In this document: positions 41,896 through 50,925 of the stretch, in pieces
Layout: every line of letters starts with the position of its first letter
Numbering within the stretch: position 1 is the stretch's first letter
Assembly (NCBI GenBank): GCA_004557825.1
Contig: SFFL01000008.1
Location: 1-64,000 of the forward strand
From: Bacteroidales bacterium
GTDB taxonomy: Bacteria; Bacteroidota; Bacteroidia; Bacteroidales; Muribaculaceae
Direction of reading: 5' to 3'
Length of the DNA: 64,000 bases
Translations under genes and position numbers: made by a program
The notes under the pieces: model-generated
Seen by the model: the letters and a program-made list of their open reading frames with translations, nothing else
Told to the model about the DNA's origin: nothing
Database searches by the model: none

Positions 41896-43050
41896 ATGAA
41901 ACATTATATAATGCTGCTGACCCTCCTCTGCGGGCTTTTCCTCAGCTCCTGCTCCGACGATGATAACGACAAGCAGGGCACAATCAGCCCTGTCAGCGCC
42001 GTGGAGTGCAGCCCGTTCTACGGGTCGGTTATCCTGAAATGGCAGAATCCCACCGAGCCGGATTATTATTACACGCTCATCACCTACACCAACTCGGCCG
42101 GTGAGACCGTAAACCGGAAAATCAGCTGCTATTCAGCCGACGCTTCGGGCGTGACATCGACAATTCTCCCCGGATTCACCGACGAGAATCCCCACACCTT
42201 CACCCTCACTGCCTGCGGCCACGACGGAGCCACTTCGGCTCCCGTCACCGTAAGCGGTGCTGCTATGGCAGTAAGCGGAGCCGCACAGTATGTGCTCGAC
42301 TCCGTCACCTTCACTCCCTACGAAGGAGGTGTGACTATGCAGTGGACCAATAACTCCGGCATCGGTGTGGAAATCTATGTGTGCTACACCAATGTCAACG
42401 GTATGTACATCGAGGACTACATCGACGCCAACACCTCCGGCACCAACCAGTTCACCGACCTTGGTTTCGGCGACACCGAGTTTACAGTCTACGCTCTTAT
42501 CGACGACGACTCCGACAACCCCGTGCAGTCATCCACAAAGCTATTCACCTGCGCTCCCTCCGTCGACCCGCGTGACGTTTTCCACTTCTGGTATGACTTC
42601 AACCGTACCTCACCCGTCAACTTCGACTACGGCGTAGTGGGTATGACCATCGAACAGCTCGGCGAAGGGCACTACCGTATGGTAATGGATACCAACGCGG
42701 CCGAACGTTATATAATCTGGGAACCACTCGGGTCTCCGCTGCGGCGCACCGATATGGCACTCTCCTTTGAATATAAGAGTTCCGACAACTGCGCTCTTAC
42801 ACTCATTTACTATCCGTTCGACTGGGGGACCATCGGGCAGAACTATCACAACCTCGGCGAGCTATGGCAGGCCAACGACTGGCGCACCGTCACTTTCGAT
42901 CTGGAGTCAAAGATTACATCTCTGCCCGTCAAGTGGGGCGACGCCAATTCGCAGATGCGATTCCAGTTTACCAACGACGGTATGCTCCAGGTAGGCACTC
43001 CCCTCACCTTCGAGATCCGCAACGTAGTGCTCCGTCCCGCTGCACGCTAA
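41896..43050 (+). CDS. Lipoprotein with FN3/DUF4959-like domains and one PUL module
   Basis: This 384-residue lipoprotein (lipobox LFLSSCSDDDND) occupies the SusE/F position. Two FN3-like domains, of the DUF4959 type in my judgement, cover about 30-115 (AVECSPFYGSVILKWQNP) and 125-220 (VTFTPYEGGVTMQWTNN). The C-terminal 165 residues are another copy of the PUL module: YRMVMDTNAAERYIIWEPLG, ALSFEYKSSDNCALTLIYYP, RFQFTN and FEIRNVVLRP. It probably binds glycan at the surface (inference). Confidence 0.72.
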   Translation: MKHYIMLLTLLCGLFLSSCSDDDNDKQGTISPVSAVECSPFYGSVILKWQNPTEPDYYYTLITYTNSAGETVNRKISCYSADASGVTSTILPGFTDENPHTFTLTACGHDGATSAPVTVSGAAMAVSGAAQYVLDSVTFTPYEGGVTMQWTNNSGIGVEIYVCYTNVNGMYIEDYIDANTSGTNQFTDLGFGDTEFTVYALIDDDSDNPVQSSTKLFTCAPSVDPRDVFHFWYDFNRTSPVNFDYGVVGMTIEQLGEGHYRMVMDTNAAERYIIWEPLGSPLRRTDMALSFEYKSSDNCALTLIYYPFDWGTIGQNYHNLGELWQANDWRTVTFDLESKITSLPVKWGDANSQMRFQFTNDGMLQVGTPLTFEIRNVVLRPAAR

Positions 43051-43154
43051 CCTCAACCCATCGAAGTTGTGTCGAATCCTATATTAACGAATCGATGGCT
43101 ATTTTGACACAGCCTCGACCGGCAACATTTCCTTGAATAGAAAACGCAAGAATA

Positions 43155-46100
43155 ATGTTTAAGAAATTCCTCATATCCTGTATCGCCGTCGTCGCCGCAA
43201 CCTCTGCGGCGATGGCCGGCGATGCATCCTCCTCTCAAAAAGCTATACCTAACCTGCAGAAAAACACTCCGGTGGATTTCTCGCAGGTGAAAATCAACGA
43301 TTCTTTCTGGCTGCCGCTGCTGCACAAGCACGCCGCAGTGACCATCCCGGCCTGCCTCCGACAGTGCCAGGAATCTACCCAGCGCGTAAAGAATTTCGCC
43401 ATAGCCGCAGGGCTGGAGAAAGGAGAATTCAAAGGCATTTTCTACGACGATTCCGATCTCTACAAGATGATTGAAGGGTGCTCCTACACTCTCATCAATC
43501 ATCCCGACAAGGAGCTGGAGCGCCGCCTCGACCTCATTATCGACACCGTGGCAGCCGCACAGCAGCCCGACGGATATCTCAACACCTACTACACCCTCGT
43601 GGAGCCCAACGGCCGCTGGACCAATATGGACCGCCACGAGATGTATTGCGCCGGACACCTTATGGAGGCGGCCGTGGCATATTACAAAGCCACCGGCAAG
43701 CGCAAGCTCCTTGATGTGGCCATCCGCTTCGCCGACTATCTCGACCGCACTTTCGGTCCGGGCAAGCGCAATTGGGTGCCCGGCCATCAGGAAATCGAGC
43801 TGGCGCTGGTAAAGCTCTACCGTGTCACAGGCGAGAAGCGCTATCTCGACCTCTCGCGCTGGCTTCTGGAGCAGCGCGGCAGGGGCAACGGCGACTGGTC
43901 GAATTGCGGTCTCCCCGCCGAGCACTATATGGATGTGGTGCCGGCCTCGCAGCTCACCAATGTCACCGGCCACGGCGTAAGGGCCATGTATCAGTTCACC
44001 GGTATGGCCGATGTGGCAGCCGCAGCCGGCGACACTACCTATCTGGCAGCGCTCGACCGGATGTGGAACCAGATTACCGGCGCCAAAATGTATGCCACCG
44101 GCGGAATCTGCAACGTGAACCACGCCGAAGGATTCGCCGACGACTACGACCTTCCCAACAAGGAAGCCTACTGCGAGACCTGCGCCTCGGTGGGTATGTG
44201 CTTCTGGAATCAGCGTATGAATTCGCTGAAGGGCGACTCGAAATACATCGACGTGCTTGAGCGCGCGATGTACAACGGCGCCATCGACGGCATCTCCCTT
44301 TCCGCCGACCATTTCTTCTACGTGAATCCTCTTGAAAGCGACGGCGGCCATCATCGCCAGCCCTGGTACGACACCGCCTGCTGCCCCTCGCAGCTCTCCC
44401 GCTTCCTTCCATCGGTCGGAGGATACATCTATGCCACCTCGCCCGGCACCCTCTGGCTCAACCTCTACATCGGCAACGATGCCACATTCACCATCGACGG
44501 CAAACCGGTGCAGGCTTCGTTGCGCACTCTCTACCCCAACGACGGCCACGTGGAGCTGACCCTCACCCCTGAAAAGGCACAGAAATTCACTCTGCGTCTG
44601 CGCCGCCCCGACTGGGCCGGGCAATTCAATGTCAGCGTCAACGGCAAGCGCGTGAAAGCCACCTCATCGCAGGGCTATCTCTGCATCACCCGCAATTGGA
44701 AACCGGGCGACAAGGTAGAGGTGGATATGCCTATGGAGGTAGAAGTATGCGCAGCCGACCCGCGCGTGAAAGCCGACCTGGGCAAACGCTATCTGCGCCG
44801 CGGACCCATCGTCTACTGCATGGAGGGCATCGACAACCCCGACTATGCCACTGCCTACCTCTCCCCCTCAACCGAATACACCGCAGAGTGGCGTCCCGAC
44901 CTGCTTGGCGGCTGCACAGTAATCACCGCCCGTGAAGGCAACTCCACCCTCTCCGCCCATGAAGGCAACTACACCCTCACCTTCATCCCCTATCACCTCT
45001 GGGACAACCGCGACGCCACCCCTATGAAGGTCTGGGTCGACTACAAACACCACCGCCAACAAATCCGCACCGATTCGCTGATGAATTTCGGGTGGAAATA
45101 TCACCTCGGAGACGCACCTGAGGCCCGCAATCCCGGATTCGACGACTCCGACTGGACAACTGTAGATGTACCCCACGACGGAAGCATCCACGGAGACTAT
45201 GATAAGGAAGGCTCCACACAGGAAAACGGCTTCCGTCCGCGCAACATCGGCTGGTACAGGAAGCGTTTCACTCTGCCCCGTTCCGAAATTGAGGGCAAAC
45301 GCATCACCTTAGAGTTTGAAGGCGTTTACCGCGACGCACAGGTATGGATCAACGGCGACTCATTAGGTCGGCAGCTCAACGGTTATGTCGGATTCACCTA
45401 TGACATAACCGACCATATCATCCCCGACCAAGAGAATGTGATAGCCGTTCGCTACGACAACACCTATCTGAGTTCCCGCTGGTACACCGGCGAAGGCATC
45501 TACCGCAATGTGTGGATGCACATCACCTCCCCCATAAGCATCGCCGAAAACGGCACATATATCACCACCCCCTACATCGACGACAATAAAGCCAATGTAG
45601 CAATTCAGACCGAGGTTGTAAACAGTTCCGATGCAACCCGGCTCGTGACACTGCACACCGACATTTTCGCTCCCGATGGCAAAAAGGTGAAGGCCCTCAC
45701 AGCTGTAGCACCTATAACAAAGCACAGCTCATATATCTTCAAGCAGGACGCAGCTGTCAACTCTCCCGAAAGGTGGGATGTAGACTCCCCGGCATTATAC
45801 ACTGCCCTGAGCACACTTGTCGCAGGCAACGACACCATCGACACTTACAGCACCCGCTTCGGTATCCGCGACATTCAGTTCACTGCCGACCAAGGCTTCC
45901 TTCTGAACGGCCGCAAACTGTTTCTTAAAGGGGTGAATCTTCATCACGATTTAGGTCCGCTTGGAAGCGCCTTCTATGAAAAAGGTATGCGCCGTCGTCT
46001 GCAAGGACTCAAAGAAATGGGCTGTAATGCTATCAGACTTGCCCATAATCCTCACGCCAAAGCAGTACTCAATCTTTGCGACGAGATGGGCATATTGGTC

Positions 46101-47351
46101 TTCGACGAATGTTTCGACAAATGGGATACACCCAAATGGAATCATTACGGAATCGACGCAAAATTTGAAGACAACTGGCAGAAAGACCTGGAATGGTTTA
46201 TAAAACGCGACCGGAATCATCCCTCTATCTTCATCTGGAGCGTTGGCAACGAAGTATACGATACCGGCACTGTTAACCGAATGGATGAATACTTTGTGCC
46301 GATGTTGAAAAAGATGGTGGATTTTATACATAAGAACGAGCCTACACGTAAAGTCACCTGCGGTATGTTCCCGGTTCGCGATGAATCGCAGCCCACTCCG
46401 TTTGCCTTTGAAATGGATGTAGTTAGCGACAACTATATGGCCAACTACTACGAACGCGACCACAAGAATTTCCCGCAACTCATATTGATGCAGAGCGAGA
46501 CCAGTACTCGCAACGATGGAGAGGATTTCTTCATATATGATCACTCATATCACTGCGGACAATTCTACTGGGGTGGCACCGACTATCTGGGTGAATCCAT
46601 TGACTGGCCTGCAAAGTTCTGGAATGGTATCATCGACTACTGCGATTTCTGGAAACCGCAGAGCTATTACATACAGAGCATCTATTCCGACAAGGATATG
46701 GTAAAAATCGCTGTCCACGGCGTCAACGACAACAGAGTGGATGTGATGTGGAACAACGTAGCACTCAACTTCCGCGATTTGTCATTGGGATGGAACTGGC
46801 CCGACAATCAGCCGCTCGAACTGTTTACATATACCAACGCCGACGAGGTAGAGCTTTTCCTCAACGGCGAATCGCAGGGTGTGAAGCAGACCAAGGACTT
46901 CCCTACCAGGAAAATTTCCTGGCAGCTCAATTTCAAGCCAGGCACCATCAAGGCCATAGCCCGCAAAGCAGGGAAAGAGGTAGCCGTAGATGAAATCAAG
47001 ACTGCAGGCAAACCCCACGCCATCATTCTTTCGCCCGATACTACCACAGTGCATTCCGACGGAATGGATCTGGCGTATATCACCGTGAATGTCGTAGACA
47101 AGGATGGCGTAACAGTGCCCTACGCCGACAATGATATCAATTTCTCGGTAGAAGGCTCCGGCACACTTGCCGGCTTAGGCAACGGCGACCGCTCCTCCGG
47201 AGAGGCCTTCGATGGCAAATCCCGCAAAGCCTTCAATGGTAAATGTCTTGCCATAATCCGCAGCTCACGTCAGCCCGGCCAAATAAAAATCAAAGCCACG
47301 TCCAAAGGACTAAAGCCGGCCTCTCTCACCCTCAACGCCGCCAACCGGTGA
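43155..47351 (+). CDS. GH127-GH2 fusion: beta-L-arabinofuranosidase joined to beta-galactosidase-like enzyme
   Basis: This 1398-residue secreted protein fuses two exo-enzymes. Residues 25 to about 635 are GH127 (DUF1680): the zinc/cysteine site is seen as EAYCETCASVG (Glu341, Cys343) and DTACCPSQLSRFLP (Cys409-Cys410), matching the Glu-Cys-Cys-Cys set of HypBA1. From about 640 a GH2 enzyme begins abruptly with MNFGWKYHLGDAPEARNPGF, its usual mature start without a signal peptide. It has acid/base Glu1033 in IWSVGNEVYD and nucleophile Glu1115 in LMQSETSTRN, and ends with an Ig-like DUF4982/big-domain region. The reading frame is continuous. The GH2 part from about 45.2 to 46.8 kb is noticeably AT-richer than the GH127 part. 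Confidence 0.88.
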   Translation: MFKKFLISCIAVVAATSAAMAGDASSSQKAIPNLQKNTPVDFSQVKINDSFWLPLLHKHAAVTIPACLRQCQESTQRVKNFAIAAGLEKGEFKGIFYDDSDLYKMIEGCSYTLINHPDKELERRLDLIIDTVAAAQQPDGYLNTYYTLVEPNGRWTNMDRHEMYCAGHLMEAAVAYYKATGKRKLLDVAIRFADYLDRTFGPGKRNWVPGHQEIELALVKLYRVTGEKRYLDLSRWLLEQRGRGNGDWSNCGLPAEHYMDVVPASQLTNVTGHGVRAMYQFTGMADVAAAAGDTTYLAALDRMWNQITGAKMYATGGICNVNHAEGFADDYDLPNKEAYCETCASVGMCFWNQRMNSLKGDSKYIDVLERAMYNGAIDGISLSADHFFYVNPLESDGGHHRQPWYDTACCPSQLSRFLPSVGGYIYATSPGTLWLNLYIGNDATFTIDGKPVQASLRTLYPNDGHVELTLTPEKAQKFTLRLRRPDWAGQFNVSVNGKRVKATSSQGYLCITRNWKPGDKVEVDMPMEVEVCAADPRVKADLGKRYLRRGPIVYCMEGIDNPDYATAYLSPSTEYTAEWRPDLLGGCTVITAREGNSTLSAHEGNYTLTFIPYHLWDNRDATPMKVWVDYKHHRQQIRTDSLMNFGWKYHLGDAPEARNPGFDDSDWTTVDVPHDGSIHGDYDKEGSTQENGFRPRNIGWYRKRFTLPRSEIEGKRITLEFEGVYRDAQVWINGDSLGRQLNGYVGFTYDITDHIIPDQENVIAVRYDNTYLSSRWYTGEGIYRNVWMHITSPISIAENGTYITTPYIDDNKANVAIQTEVVNSSDATRLVTLHTDIFAPDGKKVKALTAVAPITKHSSYIFKQDAAVNSPERWDVDSPALYTALSTLVAGNDTIDTYSTRFGIRDIQFTADQGFLLNGRKLFLKGVNLHHDLGPLGSAFYEKGMRRRLQGLKEMGCNAIRLAHNPHAKAVLNLCDEMGILVFDECFDKWDTPKWNHYGIDAKFEDNWQKDLEWFIKRDRNHPSIFIWSVGNEVYDTGTVNRMDEYFVPMLKKMVDFIHKNEPTRKVTCGMFPVRDESQPTPFAFEMDVVSDNYMANYYERDHKNFPQLILMQSETSTRNDGEDFFIYDHSYHCGQFYWGGTDYLGESIDWPAKFWNGIIDYCDFWKPQSYYIQSIYSDKDMVKIAVHGVNDNRVDVMWNNVALNFRDLSLGWNWPDNQPLELFTYTNADEVELFLNGESQGVKQTKDFPTRKISWQLNFKPGTIKAIARKAGKEVAVDEIKTAGKPHAIILSPDTTTVHSDGMDLAYITVNVVDKDGVTVPYADNDINFSVEGSGTLAGLGNGDRSSGEAFDGKSRKAFNGKCLAIIRSSRQPGQIKIKATSKGLKPASLTLNAANR

Positions 47352-47357
47352 CGCGCT

Positions 47358-47384
47358 CCGTATGAAACAGTTTTTAACATACGG
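47358..47384 (+). terminator. Hairpin after the GH127-GH2 gene
   Basis: CCGTATG (47358-47364) and CATACGG (47378-47384) form a perfect 7-bp stem with a 13-base loop, followed a few bases on by GTTTTTG. It lies just after the stop codon at 47351 and before an AT-rich leader of about 85 bp for the next gene. Confidence 0.5.
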
Positions 47385-47471
47385 ATATACGTTTTTGAAG
47401 TTTTCCTCGTTGTATTAATATTACATTTTTATCTTTTTTATTCTTACAACATCTTTTACCTAAAATTCTCT

Positions 47472-49289
47472 ATGAAAATTCAAGTTTTAGCCGCGGCCAT
47501 GCTCCTTTCCGCCACCCTCAGCGCATCGGCATGGAAGCCCGCAGAAGTGAACATTATGACCCCCTGGGGTGAAAACCTCGACCCGAAGAATGTTCACCCC
47601 GAGTATCCGCGCCCCCAGATGAAACGCGCCGACTGGCAGAACCTCAACGGTCTGTGGCAATACGCCATCACTCCGAAAGACAGCGCCAAACCGGCTTCCT
47701 TCCAGGGCGAGATTCTCGTGCCGTTCGCTCCGCAGTCGGCTCTGTCGGGTGTAGGACGCCCCGTCACAGCCAACGATGCTCTCTGGTATGAGCGCACCTT
47801 CCGCGTGCCCTCAAAATGGCTTAAAGAGCATGTGATGCTCAACTTCGGTGCCGTTGACTGGAAAGCAGAGGTATGGGTCAACGACGTAAAAATCGGCGAA
47901 CACACCGGCGGCTATACCCCCTTCTCACTCGATATCACCAACGCCCTGAAATCAGGCGACAACACCCTCACCGTAAAGGCCTGGGACCCCGGACAGTCGG
48001 TGAAACACCCCATCGGCAAGCAGCACGATGTGCCCGAAATCATCTGGTACACCAACCAGTCGGGTATCTGGCAGACCGTATGGCTCGAACCGGTGAGCAA
48101 GCAGCACATCACCCGTCTGAAACTCACCCCCGACATCGACCGTAAAGTGCTTCGCGTAGAGACCTTTACCACCGAAGCTCCCGATGCAGTGGTGGTGGCA
48201 TCGCTCACCAATCTCGACGGCTCCCGCATCACCGGCAAAGCTCTTGCATCGCAGGCAATCGAAATCCCCATGCCCGACAATGCCGTGCTCTGGTCGCCCG
48301 ACACCCCACAGCTCTACCCCCTCACCGTGAGCCTGCAGCAGAATGGCAAAACCCTCGATAAAGTCGACTCTTACGCCGCCTTCCGCAAATTCTCCACAGC
48401 ACGTCAGCCCGACGGCAATATACGCCTGATGCTCAACAACAAGCCGCTCTTCCAGCTCGGCACCCTCGATCAGGGCTGGTGGCCCGACGGCCTCTACACC
48501 GCTCCCTCCGACGAGGCTCTGAAGTTCGACATCGTCAAGACTAAAGACCTCGGTTTCAATATGATTCGCAAGCACATCAAAGTGGAGCCCGCCACCTGGT
48601 TTGCCCACTGCGACTCTCTGGGTATGATTGTATGGCAGGATATGCCCTCAATCGACACCTTCAGCCCCGTATGGGAAGGCTGGTGCTACGCTACCAAGCC
48701 CGAGCTGCAGTATAACAAATGGGAAAAGGACAACTACCGCAAGGAATGGACCGAGATTATGGACTTCATCTACAACAGCCCTGCCGTAGGTGTGCTCGTG
48801 CCCTTCAACGAAGGCTGGGGCCAGTTTGAGACCGTAGAAACAGCCAATTGGACAAAAGAATACGATCCCACCCGTCTGGTAAATCCCGCCAGCGGCGGCA
48901 ACAACTTTATGGCCGGCGACATCCTCGACTGGCACCACTATCCCGACCCGCTTGTTTACGCCCGCGACCCCGAACGCGCCAATGTAGTGGGTGAGTTCGG
49001 CGGCCTCGGCCTGGTAGTGCCCGAACACCGCTGGAGCAGCGGTAAAGTATTCGAGTATGTAGGTTTCCCCGACAGCAAGTCACTCACCGATGCCTACGTG
49101 CTGCAGATGGAGAACCTCCGCAAACTCATCCCATGGTGCGTGACCGGTGCCGTTTATACTCAGACCACCGACGTGGAGAACGAGCTCAACGGCATTATGA
49201 CCTACGACCGAAAAATGATGAAACTCGACGAAGACCGTGTTCGCGAAATCAACAAGAGCATCGTTAATTCATTAAACACTGTAAAATAA
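47472..49289 (+). CDS. GH2 family beta-glycosidase
   Basis: This 605-residue secreted enzyme is a short GH2 with sugar-binding, immunoglobulin-like and TIM-barrel domains. It has a signal peptide (MKIQVLAAAMLLSATLSASA), ADWQNLNGLWQYAI, WYERTFRVPSKW, and WYTNQSGIWQTVWLEPV. The acid/base is Glu447 in LVPFNEGWGQFE and the nucleophile Glu508 in NVVGEFGGLGL. The sugar specificity cannot be read from sequence: beta-galactosidase, beta-glucuronidase or alpha-L-arabinopyranosidase are all possible in this subgroup. It has its own AT-rich leader and may be separately transcribed. Confidence 0.88.
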   Translation: MKIQVLAAAMLLSATLSASAWKPAEVNIMTPWGENLDPKNVHPEYPRPQMKRADWQNLNGLWQYAITPKDSAKPASFQGEILVPFAPQSALSGVGRPVTANDALWYERTFRVPSKWLKEHVMLNFGAVDWKAEVWVNDVKIGEHTGGYTPFSLDITNALKSGDNTLTVKAWDPGQSVKHPIGKQHDVPEIIWYTNQSGIWQTVWLEPVSKQHITRLKLTPDIDRKVLRVETFTTEAPDAVVVASLTNLDGSRITGKALASQAIEIPMPDNAVLWSPDTPQLYPLTVSLQQNGKTLDKVDSYAAFRKFSTARQPDGNIRLMLNNKPLFQLGTLDQGWWPDGLYTAPSDEALKFDIVKTKDLGFNMIRKHIKVEPATWFAHCDSLGMIVWQDMPSIDTFSPVWEGWCYATKPELQYNKWEKDNYRKEWTEIMDFIYNSPAVGVLVPFNEGWGQFETVETANWTKEYDPTRLVNPASGGNNFMAGDILDWHHYPDPLVYARDPERANVVGEFGGLGLVVPEHRWSSGKVFEYVGFPDSKSLTDAYVLQMENLRKLIPWCVTGAVYTQTTDVENELNGIMTYDRKMMKLDEDRVREINKSIVNSLNTVK

Positions 49290-49328
49290 TCTTAACAAAG
49301 ATTTATTTTTAGACATTCTTTCCACATG

Positions 49329-49412
49329 GGCAGCCGATGACAAATTTGTTTTTCTTAATTTTGGGAGAAGAAACCAAAATCACACAGAAAACCAAAATTT
49401 CAATCGGCTGCC
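49329..49412 (+). promoter_or_regulatory. Candidate promoter and operator of the rhamnose catabolic operon
   Basis: An inverted repeat with 26-bp arms (49329-49354 and 49387-49412; 21 of 26 positions pair) begins and ends with a perfect GGCAGCCGAT/ATCGGCTGCC. The 32-bp centre holds a TAATTTTG -7 element (49356-49363), so the arms flank the promoter on both sides. A nested ATTTTGG/CCAAAAT pair lies at 49358-49364 and 49374-49380. No TTTG -33 box is seen at the usual distance. An operator for a rhamnose-responsive regulator is a reasonable inference. Confidence 0.6.
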
Positions 49413-49460
49413 AATGTATCGCCGCAGTCAAAAATATATCATTTCATACATAACCATACT

Positions 49461-50873
49461 ATGAATTTTCTTGCATTCGACCTCGGAGCCACATCAGGGC
49501 GCTCGGTTCTTGGCACCCTCAACGGCCAGGGGAAACTCGAAATGAAGGAGCTTACTCGCTTTCCCAACGCTATGATGCCGCTCGACGGCGGTCTGCACTG
49601 GAATATTTACGCACTTTTTGAAGAACTGAAGCGCGGCCTTAAGGAATGTGCCCGCTGCGGCGTGGTGCCCGACTCGGTGGGCATCGACACCTGGGGCGTC
49701 GACTACGGCTGCGTGGCTCCTGACGGCTCGATTATCTCGCTCCCCTTCGCCTATCGCGACGGGCGCACCGCCGGAGCCGCCGACCGCTTCTTCCGCGAAG
49801 CTATGCCGGCCTCGGAGCTTTACCGCCGCACCGGCATCCAGCACATGGACTTCAACACCGCATTCCAGCTCTATGAGCACCGTCGCGATTTCGCACAGAG
49901 CCACGCTGCAAAGCTGCTCTTCATCCCCGACCTGCTGAGCTATATGCTCACCGGCGAAGCGGTCACTGAATACACCATCGCCTCCACAGGCGCCATTGTC
50001 GATGCAGCCAAGCGCACACTCGACCTCACCATCCTGCGCGACTGCGGGGCAGAGCCTCGCCAGTTTGCCCGGCTCGTGCAGCCCGGCCAGCGCATAGGTC
50101 TGCTCAAGGAAGAGATTGCCCGCGAGGTTGGCCTGCCGCAGGTGCCCATAGTAGCCGTTGCCGGCCACGACACCGCCTCGGCCGTAGCCGCCATCCCGGC
50201 CACCGATCCCGACTTCGCATACCTGTCGAGCGGCACATGGTCGCTGATGGGCATCGAAACCTCCGCGCCCGTAATCAACTCCACCACCGAGAGCCACAAC
50301 ATCACCAACGAAGGGGGTGTGTGCGGCACCATCCGCCTGCTCAAAAATATCACCGGTATGTGGATTCTGGAGCAGTGCCTCAAGAAATGGAAAGAGGAAG
50401 GTAAAACCTACACTTATCCCCAGCTTGTGGAAATGGCCCAGGCCAGCAAGGAGGTATGCACCATCGACCCCGACGACCCCTCCTTCACCGCGCCGGAGGA
50501 TATGCCACGCGCTATCGCCGAATACTGCCGCGCCACCGGTCAACCCGTTCCCGAAGACCACGGCCAGTATGTGCGCTCGATCTTCGGCAGCCTCGCCAAG
50601 AAATATGCCAAAGTGCTCGGCGTGTTCATCTCGCTCAGCGACCATCCGGTGAAACGCCTTCACGTAATCGGCGGCGGCTCGCGCAACGCTTTCCTCAACC
50701 AGCTCACCGCCGATGCCATCGGTCTGCCTGTAGTGGCCGGTCCGGCCGAAGCCACCGCCCTTGGCAACATTATGCTCCAGGCTATGGCAGCCGGTCTTGT
50801 GCCCGACTTAGGTGCTATGCGCCGCCTCATCGCTGAGAATGTGCCCACCACCACCTTCAATCCTGCTGTATAA
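49461..50873 (+). CDS. rhaB: L-rhamnulokinase
   Basis: The enzyme phosphorylates L-rhamnulose to L-rhamnulose-1-phosphate (named rhaK in Bacteroides thetaiotaomicron). The 470-residue FGGY-family kinase begins NFLAFDLGATSGRSVLGTL, the ATP phosphate-binding loop. It has GIDTWGVDYGCVAPDG with the catalytic Asp, GHDTASAVAAIPATDPDFAY, and the C-terminal ATP-binding HVIGGGSRNAFLNQLTADA. It is the first gene of a five-gene operon in the order kinase, isomerase, permease, aldolase, reductase. Confidence 0.95.
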   Translation: MNFLAFDLGATSGRSVLGTLNGQGKLEMKELTRFPNAMMPLDGGLHWNIYALFEELKRGLKECARCGVVPDSVGIDTWGVDYGCVAPDGSIISLPFAYRDGRTAGAADRFFREAMPASELYRRTGIQHMDFNTAFQLYEHRRDFAQSHAAKLLFIPDLLSYMLTGEAVTEYTIASTGAIVDAAKRTLDLTILRDCGAEPRQFARLVQPGQRIGLLKEEIAREVGLPQVPIVAVAGHDTASAVAAIPATDPDFAYLSSGTWSLMGIETSAPVINSTTESHNITNEGGVCGTIRLLKNITGMWILEQCLKKWKEEGKTYTYPQLVEMAQASKEVCTIDPDDPSFTAPEDMPRAIAEYCRATGQPVPEDHGQYVRSIFGSLAKKYAKVLGVFISLSDHPVKRLHVIGGGSRNAFLNQLTADAIGLPVVAGPAEATALGNIMLQAMAAGLVPDLGAMRRLIAENVPTTTFNPAV

Positions 50874-50925
50874 ATCCCTCCATCATTATATCCATCTGTC
50901 TAACCAATCTATCTTACCATAAATT

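Noticed and set aside
49494..50663. A 389-codon antisense frame opposite rhaB
   Set aside because: Shadow of rhamnulokinase, without motifs of its own.
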